DNA of 64,000 bases. Origin: Tamarix chinensis. Lineage: Eukaryota > Streptophyta > Magnoliopsida > Caryophyllales > Tamaricaceae. The notes beneath the pieces are model-generated. The model had not been told where the DNA came from and did not search any database. It saw only the letters and a list, made by a program, of their open reading frames with translations. Each line of letters begins with the position of its first letter. Within the stretch, counting starts at the first letter, position 1. The DNA lies in assembly GCA_030549775.1 (NCBI GenBank), contig CM060175.1:3472564-3536563 (forward strand), given 5' to 3'. Position numbers and translations under genes: made by a program. This document shows, piece by piece, positions 24,361-35,936 of the stretch.

Positions 24361-25290
24361 GAACCCCAAATGGAGTTAGATAAAAATTAAAACAATAATT
24401 GCAAAGCAACTGAAACAAGGATAGGGTTAGGGTGATCAGGACTGCCCGATCTAAATCCTCTAAATAGAATATAATAAGGTCGCCAGAATCCGACAATAAA
24501 CGATACCAAATCATAAGAATTAAGCAGATAGCTTTATTTCATAAACTGAAATTTAGTCGAGCAAGTTGTCTCTTTACATCAAGATGGAAGCTTTATATAG
24601 GGCATCAACTAGCTAGGAATTAATGGAAGCCGAACATTGGGCAATGGTCGAGAAGGAGGAGCTGGTAGAGTGGATTAATGGTGGGTAATCTCCATTGATG
24701 GTGAGCGACGAAGAAGGCGGAGTTAGAGGAAGGGAATAATCGAAGGTGGAAGGCTCGGTTGAGCTGAAGGAGCGGCCTTGAGGCCGCATTTGACCTGATG
24801 GGTCGAATATGAAGAGCGGATTAAATACCGCGTCTGACCGGGTGAGTGTGTGTGAGGTTTGGGCTTGGAACTTTTAAGCTGAGACGAAGTGTTGGGATTA
24901 GGAATGGTAAGATTAAGGTTGATGTGGGGGAATTGAAGGTGGTTTAATGATGGATTAGGCAAGTCCCAACTTGACTAGTTTCTTAATACCCTTATTACAA
25001 GATAAAAAATACATAAAAAATACTAATAATAGAATTTTGCTAATTGAGCGATAATGCCATTATTTTTGCTAATAATATTAATACTTGAATATTTCTTCTC
25101 AGCAATAGAATCCCATTTCTTGATAACATCGTCTTGAATCCTTTTCCCCGCTTGCTTAGCTAAATTGTTAATTTTCTTGATTATCCTACAAAATAACGAT
25201 ACAAAGATAATTAATTATTTTTAAAGGATAATTGATGCTTTTCTTAGTAAGGGTACTAAGAGTTTTTGGGCTTTCATCACATATTAAAAT
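24361..25290. mobile_element. ~0.93-kb insertion in copia RNase H
   Basis: The RNase H text breaks after KHIEM at 24360 and resumes at about 25291. CATATTGAAAT (24350-24360) and CATATTAAAAT (25280-25290) form an 11-bp duplication with one mismatch, which suits a target-site duplication. Part of the insert (24560-24960) is markedly GC-richer than the host element. The inner ends GAACCCCAAAT and the reverse complement of the right end (GAAAGCCCAAA) are weakly similar, so a Mutator-like element carrying gene pieces is possible but unproven. Confidence 0.55.
25022..25185 (-). pseudogene. Exon-like fragment inside the insertion
   Basis: On the minus strand a TTTTGTAG acceptor-like site is followed by an open frame of about 54 residues ending in TAG. 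It contains INNLAKQAGKRIQDDVIKKW and DSIAEKKYSSINI. Charged, non-repetitive coding-like composition distinguishes it from the flanking retroelement. No family was recognised. It may be a captured host exon; no donor gene can be named. Confidence 0.35.
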
Positions 25291-25430
25291 AAGACATCAC
25301 TTTATTAGAGATGATGTTGAAAATGGAGATGTGAGTGAAGAATTCTTGGACTGACGATACCAATGGGGAGACATATTCACTAAACCATTGAATGAATAAG
25401 GATTCAAAATTTTTAGGAGACAAAGTGGGA

Positions 25431-26319
25431 TGATAATTCTATGATTTAAGCCATTTCTCTCAAGTTCATGAAAATATGAAAAAATGTGTGGATGAGTCAT
25501 GAAGTTTGATCTAAATCATGATTAAATAGCCTTAACTAGTATGTATTTGATTCTAAAATTGGAATATATGATTTCTTATTAATATGACTAAATTGAGTGG
25601 TAATGCATATTCATAATCCATGATTTTAAGTGTTTTGATGTGCTAAACATCTTGTAAAACTAGTCGATGGGTTTAAGGTAACAATCAATTATTTCTACTA
25701 AAAATAGGGGTTAGAAAATAATTTTTATTTTTTAAAACTAGGTAAGACCAACTGAGTGAAATGCCAAACTAGTTGAGTGGTTCCAGGAATAGTCAATTGG
25801 TTCTAGAATATTTGATGGAAATGTCAAACCAGTTGATTAGCCTATTAGGTATATAAATAATCCCTTGTTTACCTAAACTAATCCATGCCCGCTATTTCTT
25901 AAACCATTTGATTCAGTACCATGTGTCATCACTCTCTCTCACTCAAATTGTTTATGTCTTCACAAAATCACATAAATTAGAGCTATTTAGGATTGACTGC
26001 CTAAATCACATAAGTTTTTTTGTTTATAAAAAAAATAACAACTCATTCATCGATATTAGAAAAAATTAAGGGTAATCCTCCATTAAACCCCGGTTCCTTG
26101 TTTCAATTATCTCTTTTAAATTCAAGCCTTTTTAGTCCATGTTCTCTTGGCCATATAGTGTTTTTTGCCACATTAAATCATCACTTTTCTTCACTATTCT
26201 TGGGAATTTTCTATACTTTCATTATGCTCTGATTTTATTTTCTCTTCTTTCTAGTTTCAACCTCTTTAATGTTATTTTAAGTGTATAATATTAATCTCTT
26301 ACCTTTTTACCTACTCATT
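25431..26319 (+). other. Non-coding 3' region of copia element
   Basis: AT-rich sequence after pol. 25650-25850 carries several palindromic AGTCGATGGGTTT / AGTCAATTGGTTC motifs like those in the other LTRs. TATATAAATAATCCC at about 25852 is TATA-like. A 3' LTR may start here, but no matching pair was confirmed. Confidence 0.35.
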
Positions 26320-27662
26320 ATAAATGAAAAAACAAAAATCTACCACCACCCATACTTATCTTAAGTGGAAGGGAATTTCCTAAGGTCCAACCATAAAGGC
26401 TCTAACTTTACCAAAATTTTCATCCCAGATTACCATTTGGATTGAGGAGCTTGATAATACATGTAGTTCTTCCACATTTAGGGATTCTATTCTTTCCCTG
26501 GTGGATCATAGGTATCCATCTTATAATACTTCAAGGTTAGCTGCTCCTACTCCATCTAGTGATCCACTAACTATTTAATCATCATCTTGATTATCAAAGA
26601 TCATTGAGACATTTCCTCAATTCCCTTCTTTCTCCCTACTATGGATGACTAGTAGCACTAGATAAAATCCTTCCACTGTAAGACCATTATTCTAGGGAAA
26701 TGCATTAACACAAAGGCTTGAATTGGGTATTTCAAACTTCCCTTTTTATAGTCTCTCTCTAAAATCCATTTACTTCCTCTTTTTACTCTTCATGATCCAG
26801 TCTATATTAGCTTGGTTTGTACCTTGTAAGTAAATCTTACTATCCATGCTCATGGCTCTACCATTAATACTCACACCCTTGGGGTCCCCATTGCTCTAGA
26901 TGAGGTAGATTAGCTAAGATTCTTGGGATCTATAGATATGCAGAATTAGAATCCCCTTGTATCTAGAATCCCCTTGTCTCTACATTAGCACCGATATAAC
27001 CTACAATATGTGAATGCAGAATTAGAATCCCCACTATCTTCATAGATATGCAACATTGCCACAATTTTCACATTAACACTACTAGCTATTACTATCTACC
27101 ACCATTCAAATGGGTGTATCACTCTCTAGTATTCTCTATTCTCTTCGAGCAAGTAGGCTTAGGATGTGCCATGACATTAAAGGATTGGTATAGGGTTAAC
27201 TACATTATCTCTAGGATTTCAATATGATTCGACATCAACATCTTCCACCACATGTCCTATATATCAAGCCATAGTTAGGCTGCTCTTGGTGATATATCTT
27301 TCATTATGAGGATCCTTTGGGACTTTTATGTCACATTTAGCAAACTTCCTACCACTTTACTTTGCTTACATAATGGGCTTGATATCTTGGATGCATTAAC
27401 ACTTATGTGCTATGGGATGAGTGAATATGGGAATACCCTCATTCTTACACCTATAGCTTATGCTTCACTTTTACATAGTGGTTACATCCCTATTACACAT
27501 AGGCTACAACTTCTACCTACCAATGAAGATAACCTCCCATCACCTTTTAATGATTCATTAGCTCTAACTAATCTCATATTCAATACTAGAGGGGCTTACC
27601 TTTGCTACTACACCTCCCCTAATAAGTGCCTAGGGTCATATAACCTTAGCAAGTATCTATGA
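26320..27662 (+). pseudogene. Degenerate env-like / plant transposon-protein ORF
   Basis: Downstream of copia pol, broken frames read MKKQKSTTTHTYLKWKG (26322), later HDPVYISLVCTL and VNLTIHAHGSTINTHTLG plus VPIALDEVD (26786-26910), and a 118-codon open frame at 27306-27662. The middle blocks resemble the plant-specific 'putative plant transposon protein' region (PIYVxLVRxFYxNL…VHxxGxxIxxxVLGVxI) found in extra ORFs of SIRE and Athila elements. The position after SIRE-type pol fits an env-like third ORF. The match is from memory and short; the 3' open frame itself was not recognised. Confidence 0.45.
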
Positions 27663-28758
27663 TCTCGTCCTCATGATGTATGAGATGCTAACTACCATTA
27701 AAAGGTGAAAATGGACTCCTAGAGACTAAGATGCATGCCATTCACCTATAATTTTAGCCTGATTTTGCACTACACCATTAAGATGACATGCGGATAAGAG
27801 AAGTTTCTACATCAAATTTTGGTATCAAAGCTTGAAATTCCCTTGTCTCTAACGCATGAAATAACAAATTCTTCCTGAATTCAACCAGCAGCTGCATCAT
27901 TTGAGTTTACAAGAAACACCCCGAGAATAGGTGTGTTCTTTCTCCATTTCTTGCATATTAAACTCGTTCTTGGATCTTCAAGATCAATCTTGATTGAAGA
28001 TCTTGAATTATTGAAACAATCTTGTTGCATTTTTTTTGCAGCCATATAGCCATTTCTTGATATTCTCGTCCATCATTTCCTTATTCTGCCAAATCTTCCA
28101 CCTGTATGTTTGCTTGGTTCACTTTGAGCCTTTGCTTCTATTTCCACCTTCCCTTCCTCTTTGTTTTTGATCCCCATTTTTCCTATTATTCAGATGTTTA
28201 TCCTTTCATTTACATTCCCTTATTTTACATACCAACTCTGGTAAAGAAACCCTGAACCCCTGGTAACATATCATCTAGTTCATAGGTTGACAAATTTTTG
28301 TGTGTGTCTCGGTTTGGTCCCATCAATTTCCTCTCCAAGTCTAATCCATACTATTATTCTTTGTCTTCTCCACATATTCTATGGTTCATGGCACTTGAAT
28401 CTTCAACTTGAAGATCTCCATGTGTTGAAGAAACAACTAACAGAATCATTATTTTATGTGGCTGATTTTTGAACCACATAAGAAGACTACCTTCCAACCT
28501 TTGGTTCCTGCATGCATATTGTGATTTCTTGTGGCTAAATTTCCCTCATTTGTGCATGATCAAGATAGCAGGTAGTGCACTTCAAATTTTTTGCAAAGTA
28601 GCAAAATATTTGTGTCTTGTTTGGTTGTAGGGAAATTCCAGCACATACACACTTTGTGGAATTCTTTTATACAAAGAAAGAGGTGTATGTCACCCTTCAC
28701 CATGGCAAGTGAGGAAGTTTTTACCTTGGTAGAGTCTATCAAGAGTCTAATCACATGA
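27663..28758 (+). other. Leader of CRM/Reina-like gypsy element with PBS
   Basis: TGGTATCAAAGC at 27820-27831, preceded by TT, is a Met-tRNA primer-binding site. The same TTTGGTATCAAAGC text is at the PBS of the non-autonomous element near 47611. The following ~930 bp up to the gag start has no ORF and is the untranslated leader. No 5' LTR matching 33.3-33.8 kb was recognised upstream of the PBS; it has been lost or is too diverged. Confidence 0.6.
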
Positions 28759-29763
28759 ATGGATTATCAATAACAAAATCAAACCACACTTCAACACCAA
28801 CTACAAAGTGTGAAAGCAAAACTAGCTGATCAAGAGGTGCATCATCCATGGCAAAATCGCATGGAGACCACACACAATAGTGTGGAAGGAAATATGAAGC
28901 CTATATTCCATGAAAAATGTGGGCATGGATATTCAAACATGCATCACAATGAAGAAGGAGAAGATGAGATGAGCTCCTTTGGCTCAAGCAACCAGAGAAG
29001 ACCACATACATTACAAGTAAGACATGCTTACCATGAAGATCAAGGTATTAAACTTGAACTTCCTGAATTTTATGGTGATTTGAATGTGGAGTTATTCTTT
29101 GAGTGGTTGCATGAAATTGAAGCTATCTTTGAATTTAGAGAATATGATGATGAGAGAAAATTCAAGCAAACTACTCTTAAGTTCAAAAAGTTTGCTAGAA
29201 TTTGGTATGATAATTTAAAAAGAATAAGAGAAAGACAAGAGAAGTCAAAGTTAAAATCTTGGGAAAAACTTAAGAAACACCTAAGAAAAAAATTTGTGCT
29301 TAGAGAGTATGAGCAAGATATGTATGTGAAAATGAAAACTCTAAGGCAAGGCTTATTTATTGTAGAAGAATACACTAGAGAATTTGAAAAACTAGCCCTT
29401 ATTTCTGATGTTCAAGAAAGAAAGGAACAAAAGTGTGCTAGATACTTAGGTGGCTTGAATAACTTGATCAGAGATAAAGTTGACATGTATTCTTATGATT
29501 CTCTTGATAACTTAATTAAGTTGGATTTAAAATTTTAAAGACAAACTAAATCAACCAAAGCCTATGTTAAGTCTAATGTTTCAACTTCAACTAAACCGTA
29601 TTCTAACACCTTTACACCTAAATCAACATCTTCATATGATAAAAAGAATAATCAAGATGATAAAGGTAAAAATAAGGTAGTTGAAATGGAAAATAAATAA
29701 TGTTTCAAATGTAAAGAATATGGACATTTTGCTAGAGATTTTCCTAACTAAAGAGCCTTAACC
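28759..29763 (+). pseudogene. CRM/Reina-like gypsy gag
   Basis: Gag of a Ty3/gypsy chromovirus-type element. The natural start is probably ATG 28759 (MDYQ), followed at once by a TAA where a Gln codon would be expected. The frame then runs openly from about 28774 to 29538. Capsid motifs: LPEFYGDLNVELFFEWL, IEAIFEFREYDDERK, FARIWYDNLK, SWEKLKKHLRKKFVLREYEQ and CARYLGGLNN. After two more stops comes a zinc knuckle CFKCKEYGHFARDF (29701-29742) whose last Cys is Phe. Gag domain order and the knuckle resemble the minus-strand element at 45.5-47.6 kb, with long shared blocks. Confidence 0.88.
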
Positions 29764-30346
29764 TTGCATGAAATAGAAAACATGGAACCATGTAGTGATG
29801 ATGAGAATTTAAAAATTGAATCTCCTAATGAAATATTAACCATGGATGAAGAAGGAGATTCATGTTTTTTAATTCAAAGAATTTTACAAATCCAACTTAC
29901 TATGACACCTACTCAAAGAGAGAAATTTTTTAAGACTAAGTGTAAAATAGGTGGCACAGTTTGTAGACTCATTATTGATAGTGGTTCATGTACATATGTT
30001 GCTAGTGAAGCAGTGGTTAAGAAAATTGTTTTTAGAGACTACTAATCATCCCAAACCCTATTATTTACAATGGATAAATAAAGATAAAGGAGCTAAAGTA
30101 AACAAAAGAACCTTAATCACATTTTCCATTAGAGACTATCATGATGAAGTTCTATGTGATGTTTTTCCTATGGATGCTTGTGGATTACTTTTAGGAAGAC
30201 CATGTCAATATGATAGAAAATCAACTCATGATGGGGTAACTAATGAATATGTGGTGAAAAAGGAAAATCAATTGTATAGATTGACACCTTCTTTATGTGA
30301 TCATATGCCTTTAAGTGATGACAGAAAAAGATTATTTTTACATTAA
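29764..30346 (+). pseudogene. CRM/Reina-like gypsy protease region
   Basis: Aspartic protease that normally cuts the gag-pol polyprotein. The active-site block is LIIDSGSCTYVAS (about 29970-30010), preceded by TPTQREKFFKTKCKIGG and an acidic spacer (EPCSDDEN). A frameshift near 30030 moves the frame, after which HPKPYYLQWINKDKG, VLCDVFPMDACGLLLGRPCQ and YDRKSTHDGVTNEY follow to 30346. These segments match the undamaged equivalents in the element at 46 kb. Confidence 0.85.
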
Positions 30347-31135
30347 AAGGCTATAGAAAAATGCATAGAAGAAGAAGGAATTTCTTTTGCTTTAGTTTCT
30401 AAAGATTCTAACCTTGAGAAGCAAAAAATTGAAAATACTAATCTAATTAAGTTTCTTGATGAGTATAATGATGTATTTCCTAATGATTTACCTCCTGGAT
30501 TGCCACCTAAAAGAGGTATAGAACATGCCATTGATCTTGTTCCTAGTATGCCTATTCTAAATAAACCAGCTTATAGATGTAATCCAAAGGAAGCTAAGGA
30601 ATTATAGGAACAAATCCAAGAGCTTATAGATAAAGGATTTGTGAGAGAAAGTATGAGTCCTTGTAGTGTTCCTACTTTACTAGTGCCTAAAAAAGATGGT
30701 ACTTGGCGTATGTGCCTAGATTCTAGGGTAGTGAATAACATTACTATTAAATCTTATTTTCCTATGCCTAGGTTAGATGATATTCTTGATGAACTTTTTG
30801 GTGCACAAGTATTTTCCAAAATTGATTTGAGAACTGGATATCATCAATTAAGGATTAGAGATAGAGACAAATGGAAAACTACTTCTAAAGCTAAATATGG
30901 TCTCTATGGGTGGATGGTTATGCCTTTTGGGTTATGTAATGCACCTAGCTCATTTATGAGACTTATTAATGAATTTATCCAACCTTTCCTTGGTGATTTC
31001 ATTGTTGTATATTTGGATGATATTCTTGTGTATAGCAAAAATGGTTATGATCGCCTAGTGCATTTGAGGAAATGGTTTGATAAGCTAAGGAAAGCTAAAC
31101 TATAAAGAAAACTTGAGAAATGTGATTTTATGCTT
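30347..31135 (+). pseudogene. CRM/Reina-like gypsy reverse transcriptase
   Basis: Starts after a TAA near 30345. N-terminal text DVFPNDLPPGLPPKRGIEH-like (30470-30530) is followed by a TAG at about 30605 and then an open frame 30641-31105: [45 protein letters not shown] and the catalytic [12 protein letters not shown] at about 31005-31040. The catalytic aspartates are intact, but stops at 30605 and 31104 kill the frame. Confidence 0.9.
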
Positions 31136-31830
31136 CCAAGTGTAGTTTTCCTAGGATATATTATTAGTGGATAGGGTATTAAAGTAGATCCTAATAAGAT
31201 TAAAGCTATAAAAGAATGGCCTATCCCTAAAAATGTTCATGATGTGAGAAGTTTTCATGGATTAGCTAGTTTCTATAGAAGATTCATTAAGGATTTTTCT
31301 ATAATAGGTACACCTATTACTCAACTCATGAAAAAGGGTGAATTTTATTGGGGACAAGAATCTACTCAAGCTTTTGAAACCCTCAAAACTAAAATTTGTA
31401 ATGCCCCTGTTCTATCCTTACCCAACTTTAATCATCTTTTTGAAGTAACTTGTGCTGCTAGTGGAGTTGAAATAGGAGGAGTACTTTCCCAAGAAAAGAA
31501 AAATATAGCATTCTTCTCTGAAAAGTTTAATGGAGCCAAACTTAACTATTCAACTTATGACAAGGAATTATTTGCCATCATATGGAGTCTAGAGACATGG
31601 AGTCATTATTTGAGACCAAAACCCTTTGTATTACATTCAGATCATGAAATTTTAAAATACTTACACAGTCAAAAGAAAGTTAATCTGAGACATGCAAAGT
31701 GGTTGAGTTTCTTACAATCCTTTGTGTTCTCTATCAAACATTTAGATGGAAAATAAAATATAGTAGCCGATTCTCTTTCTCGTAGATCTACATTTCTTGT
31801 TATAATGGATACAAAAATCTTAGGTTTCGA
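31136..31830 (+). pseudogene. CRM/Reina-like gypsy RNase H
   Basis: Connection and RNase [74 protein letters not shown] and [13 protein letters not shown], open at 31244-31756. A TAA (31754-31756) lies in GK-x-NIVADSLSRR, the usual end of the domain, where CAA is expected. Confidence 0.9.
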
Positions 31831-33060
31831 AATGTTAAAAGAATTTTATCCTAAAGATGAAGATTTTAAGGATATATTTAGTGCATGTAAAGAGAGTGGA
31901 TACCATGGTAATTATGTTATACAAGATGGGTTTTTGTTTAGACTAAATAAACTTTTTCTTCCTAGATCTAGTATTTGAGACTTATTGATTAAAGAAATAC
32001 ATAAAGGTAGCATTGCAGGACATTTTGCTATGTATAAGACTATGGAAATATTGCAAGAAAATTTCTATTGGCCAATAATGGTTAAACATGTACAAGCTAT
32101 GATAAGTAGATGTTTTACATGTCAAAAATGTAAGAGTTACTTTCATAAAGTCTTATACACACCTTTACCTGTTCCTGATAAACCATGGGAAGGAGTTAGT
32201 ATGGACTTTATCCTAGGGTTACCAAGAGCACAACGTGGTAAATATTCTATTATATGGGGGTAGATAGATTTTCTAAAATGGCTCATTTTATTCCATGTAA
32301 TAAAACTGATGATGCTACGCTTGTTGCATATTTTTATTTCAAAGAAATTATGAAGCGATATGGTATTCCTTAAAGTATTGTTTTGAATAAAAGATATTAT
32401 GGCACATTTTAGGAACTAATTTGTTATTTAGTAATTCATATCATCCACAAACCGGTGGACAAACTGAAGTACAAATCATACTCTTGACACTTTGTTAAGA
32501 GGATTGGTAAGTAAAAGTAATAAAGATTGGGATATTAACTTAGCTCATGCAGACTTCGCTTACAATAGAATTCCTTCAAGTACCACATGCTAAACTCCAT
32601 TCAAGATTGCATATGGCGTGAATCCATACATGCCAATTGACATGGTACCATTGAAAAAAGGTGAGCTTAAAATTATGAAGCTAAAGAATAAGTTGAATTA
32701 TTTTAAAGGCTTCATCAACAAATCAAGAGAAATATAGAAGTAGCCAACACAAGGTATCAAAAGAAAGCTAATAAACATTTCACTCCAAAGGTATTTTCTC
32801 CTTGTGATTTAGTTTGGTTACATTTGAATATATATATATATATATCCTAATCTAAGAAAACATAAAATAATGTCAAAAGAAGAATGACCATTTAAAATCC
32901 TTAGAAAATTTGGAGAAAGTGATTATGAACTTGATCTTTTAGAATCTTATGGTGGTGTTTCAAGGAGATTCACTATGGGTGATTTTTGTCCTTATTACAA
33001 GTTTTTGAATTTGGGAGCAAATTCTTCTCAAGTTGGGGAGAATGATGCAAGAGTATCTAT
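31831..33060 (+). pseudogene. CRM/Reina-like gypsy integrase
   Basis: The HHCC zinc-binding part is at 31985-32140 (IKEIHKGSIAGHF … CFTCQKCK), followed by [18 protein letters not shown] and [12 protein letters not shown] of the catalytic core. The core is then badly broken (32265-32640). The C-terminal part reads QKKANKHFTPKVFSPCDLVW, then LRKFGES, DYELDL and GANSSQVGENDA up to about 33050. An (AT)n run at 32828-32845 lies in this part. No chromodomain was recognised at the end, which favours a CRM/Reina-type rather than a Tekay-type element. Confidence 0.85.
32828..32845. repeat. (TA)n microsatellite
   Basis: Pure TA dinucleotide run expanding the codons of integrase C-terminal text. Confidence 0.9.
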
Positions 33061-33850
33061 AGAGCCTATTAAAATATGTGTCTTTGATGACAATATGACT
33101 ATGACTAACCATAACAAGTGTATTTTAACTAATTATTATAGGTATGTAACATATTTTTAAGGAAAAGATTTATATTATTCAAGATATCAGCACATTTAAG
33201 CTTTTATATGATACAATTTATTACAATTGAAAGGAGTTATTATACATAGAAGTCAAAACTACAAGTTAAAGAAGACCTAGTTATCATTCTTATGTAAATT
33301 AAGAATTTTTGTTAGTTGTTTCCATTTAATAATTAGCTTCATTTGTTCATAATAAATTTTCTTTTGATTCATGTAGTATATAGGCTAGTGATATATTTGT
33401 ATTACTAGTTAGTATGCTAGTTATCCCTATGTGCATTACCCTAGCAACTAAAGTGTGCTACTTAGCAAACTATAGCTACCTACATAAATACATGTATCGA
33501 AACTCTTGTAACATAGTTGATGAGCCAAATTTGAAATTAAATACAAGTATATAACTTGGTTATATTTTCTATATTTGAGTGAAAGTTTCTACCTAAGACT
33601 ACTTAGAGTAATCTTAGATAAGAGTACTTTGAATATGTTCTTGGAAAAACATACAAAGCTATCTTCTTGTTGAATCTTGTTTGAATATTCATAGAAGTAT
33701 TTAAATCTTGTTTGAATATTGCGTAAATATTCTCCTTATCCTTCTAAAACTTCAACCCACCGAATCAATTTTCCTTCTTCTAACCATTGAATCTTCTTTC
33801 TTCTAATAAGACTCATACCAAGGTGATTATAATACTAACTACCCTAAGTT
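33061..33850 (+). mobile_element. 3' non-coding region and probable 3' LTR of CRM/Reina-like element
   Basis: AT-rich sequence after integrase. 33400-33800 includes CTATAGCTACCTACATAAAT, a stretch of GAATCTTGTTTGAATATT given twice (33672, 33703) and a CT-rich end, as expected of an LTR. Exact ends could not be fixed because no 5' LTR is recognised. Confidence 0.4.
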
Positions 33851-35906
33851 AGCTCCTTTTAGGGTTGGATATATAAGCTTAAAAAATTTATTTCTATTAA
33901 TTAATTAGCATTCCATGTTATAGAAAACATCATGGGTTACCACCATAATATCGAACTACCAAAACATAACCATCTCATAATACCCAATATTTCCTATTAG
34001 AGGCATTAGAAATGATAACATCATTACTTAAAAAAATTAATCCATCATTATCATATGTCAAACTCTATATTTCTCACAACCAAGAATCATATCATGACAT
34101 AATATAATGTCCTAAGCCATCACAAGGTTAAAATATACCAAAGGTGGCATTTTGGTAGAAATTGGTCAATTGATTCTATAAACTAGTCAATACATTTGGC
34201 GATGCCAAACCCTATAACCCCTACCAAAACTAGTGGATTGTTTTTGTTATAGGTCAACCACTCTAATAACCATTCAATTAGCATGGCTAAAATATTTGAT
34301 TGATTAAGGCCAAGACCAAACAATTTATTCTAAAATCAAACAATTAAAAAGTTAGGCTAATATTGAACTTTTCTAGATACTAGTTAATTAGTTCAGCCTA
34401 ACCAAACAATGTGTTTAAACTAAGACTAAACAATTTAATTTCATAGAAAAACCAATCAATATGTTACCCTAATATTTCAATTATTCTAGTGACCAATTGA
34501 TAAGTTTGACCATACCATTCAATTAATTTATGCAAAATAGTTTACACATGGATTTTCATATGCAAATTTAGGCTTCCAACATCATCTATACAACATATAT
34601 GACATTAGATTCTTGTAACTCACATTTTCCACCAAAATAACAAAACTCAAGGCATGCTTCACAACAAGCCTCACCACTATCATACAAGTTCACATTCAAA
34701 GACAATAATCAAAATCATGTGCCAACCTGCAAGATATGTTGCTTCACACCATAAGGAAAGAATAACTTATCCAAAGTGAATCTTAGCAAAAATTGCATAA
34801 AGTATAGAAAATACTTAGCTAAAATGTCCATAACTTGAAAATTTTTTAAAGATGAGATAAAAAATCATTAAAACTCCTTAAAATTTTAAAAAAATATAAA
34901 CATAACAAGAAGTTAAGAAAAATCATGAAACACAATGTTTAGCAAATGAGAAAACCAAGGGAAGGATTCAAAACCACAATCTTCATTTAGATTTAACTTT
35001 ACCTTACTTATGAGTAAAATAAGAAGGGATTAGAGGAAGGATTATAAGAGGTGCATAATATTAGAAGTAGGGAGAAAAAAGCAAGTGGATATTGAGGAGA
35101 GGAAAAAGTGGAGTTTCAGTGGTTGAGAGAAATTATGGAAAAAGCAGGTTATGTTTCAATAATGAAACAGAGATCTTATGGGAAATCGAGGGTAATGAGT
35201 TATATAACTCAAAACTTTAACTCTCTTGCCTGAATTTAGGTAAATTCCAAAAGGAAACAAATATGATTTCTCTTGTAGCCAAAATGATAATTATTAAGGA
35301 GTTTTATGGTAACACATGATGGAAATTTAAAAACATAAGAAGGGTAATAGGAAAAAAGTAGAGAGAACATGATTAGAAGATCTTTTAAAATCATAAAGGA
35401 CAAAATTACCCAAACTGATGTGAACAGAAGAGAGAGGATCAAATGAAAAAGATGATGTAAGTTTCTTAGATCATCACTCACGTTTTAACAAATTTGGTCC
35501 CCCACCCAAAAATATATTCAAAGTAGGGAAATGCTTGGATTAATATTCACTAACCACTAAAGATGATTTACAAAGAATTATGATGCTTTATTACTAAGAT
35601 TTAAGATTATTGGAAGAAATTTTCATATAAAATTAATTTTAAAAAATTACTCAGGTCAAGTGATCCAATCTATAGGCATCATAAACCCATCAAATGATTC
35701 CACTAATCAATTGAATTCCTATAACCAGTGGATTGGTTCATACCACCAGTCAATTGGTTCACTAGAGAATCATTTTCCTTCCCTTTTTTCCTAAAATTTT
35801 CAATTCCTTTTCAAATCAAACCTATAATCTATTTCTAAAGAGATATCAAACACCATCAAGAACATGAATCTTCAAAAACTATAGGCCTAATTTAGAAGGT
35901 GTTACA
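33851..35906 (-). mobile_element. Tekay-like LTR (family A related), minus strand
   Basis: The right end reads GGTGTTACA (35898-35906), so on the minus strand the LTR begins TGTAACACC directly after a polypurine tract. It carries AGTGGATTGG / CAATTGGTTC motifs at 35660-35770 and 34160-34520 in the same layout as family A, and AATGATAACATCATTACTT-type blocks at 34010. The left (U5) end is not defined. It is the 3' LTR of the minus-strand pol fragment to the right. Confidence 0.65.
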
Positions 35907-35935
35907 ACACTACCCTCTTAAAAGAGACTTTTCCC
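35907..35935 (-). other. Polypurine tract of minus-strand Tekay fragment
   Basis: On the minus strand, AAAAGTCTCTTTTAAGAGGG followed by TAGTGT ends at the LTR start. The same AGTCCCTTTTAAG-x-TAGTGT layout precedes the LTRs at 43045 and 56494. Confidence 0.75.
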
Positions 35936-35936
35936 T

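Larger units (their letters stand above)
21480..25430 (+). pseudogene. SIRE-type copia pol (PR, INT, RT, RNase H)
   Basis: Domains are in copia order. Protease: LFLDSGYSRHMMSDCTMF with FGNNSEGKI (21501-21700). Integrase: LFHKRITHGSMDLLKKLA, LCEACQ and a core remnant RYALVIVYDYS (21780-22440), then LGKFKSKADEGIF (22615-22660). RT: LEAMNDAT, ELNQSEKNKVWEL and VYKLKKALHNL-like text (23040-23500); the catalytic YVDD has become YIYD near 23615. Connection and RNase H: FSVCL-like, WHSKK, VALSTLEAKYVATIA, then KHIEM (24150-24360), resuming at 25291 after an insertion. It has stops in every frame and is inactive. Lineage (SIRE/Maximus) is inferred from DSGCSRHM and RISHASM-type motifs. Confidence 0.85.
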
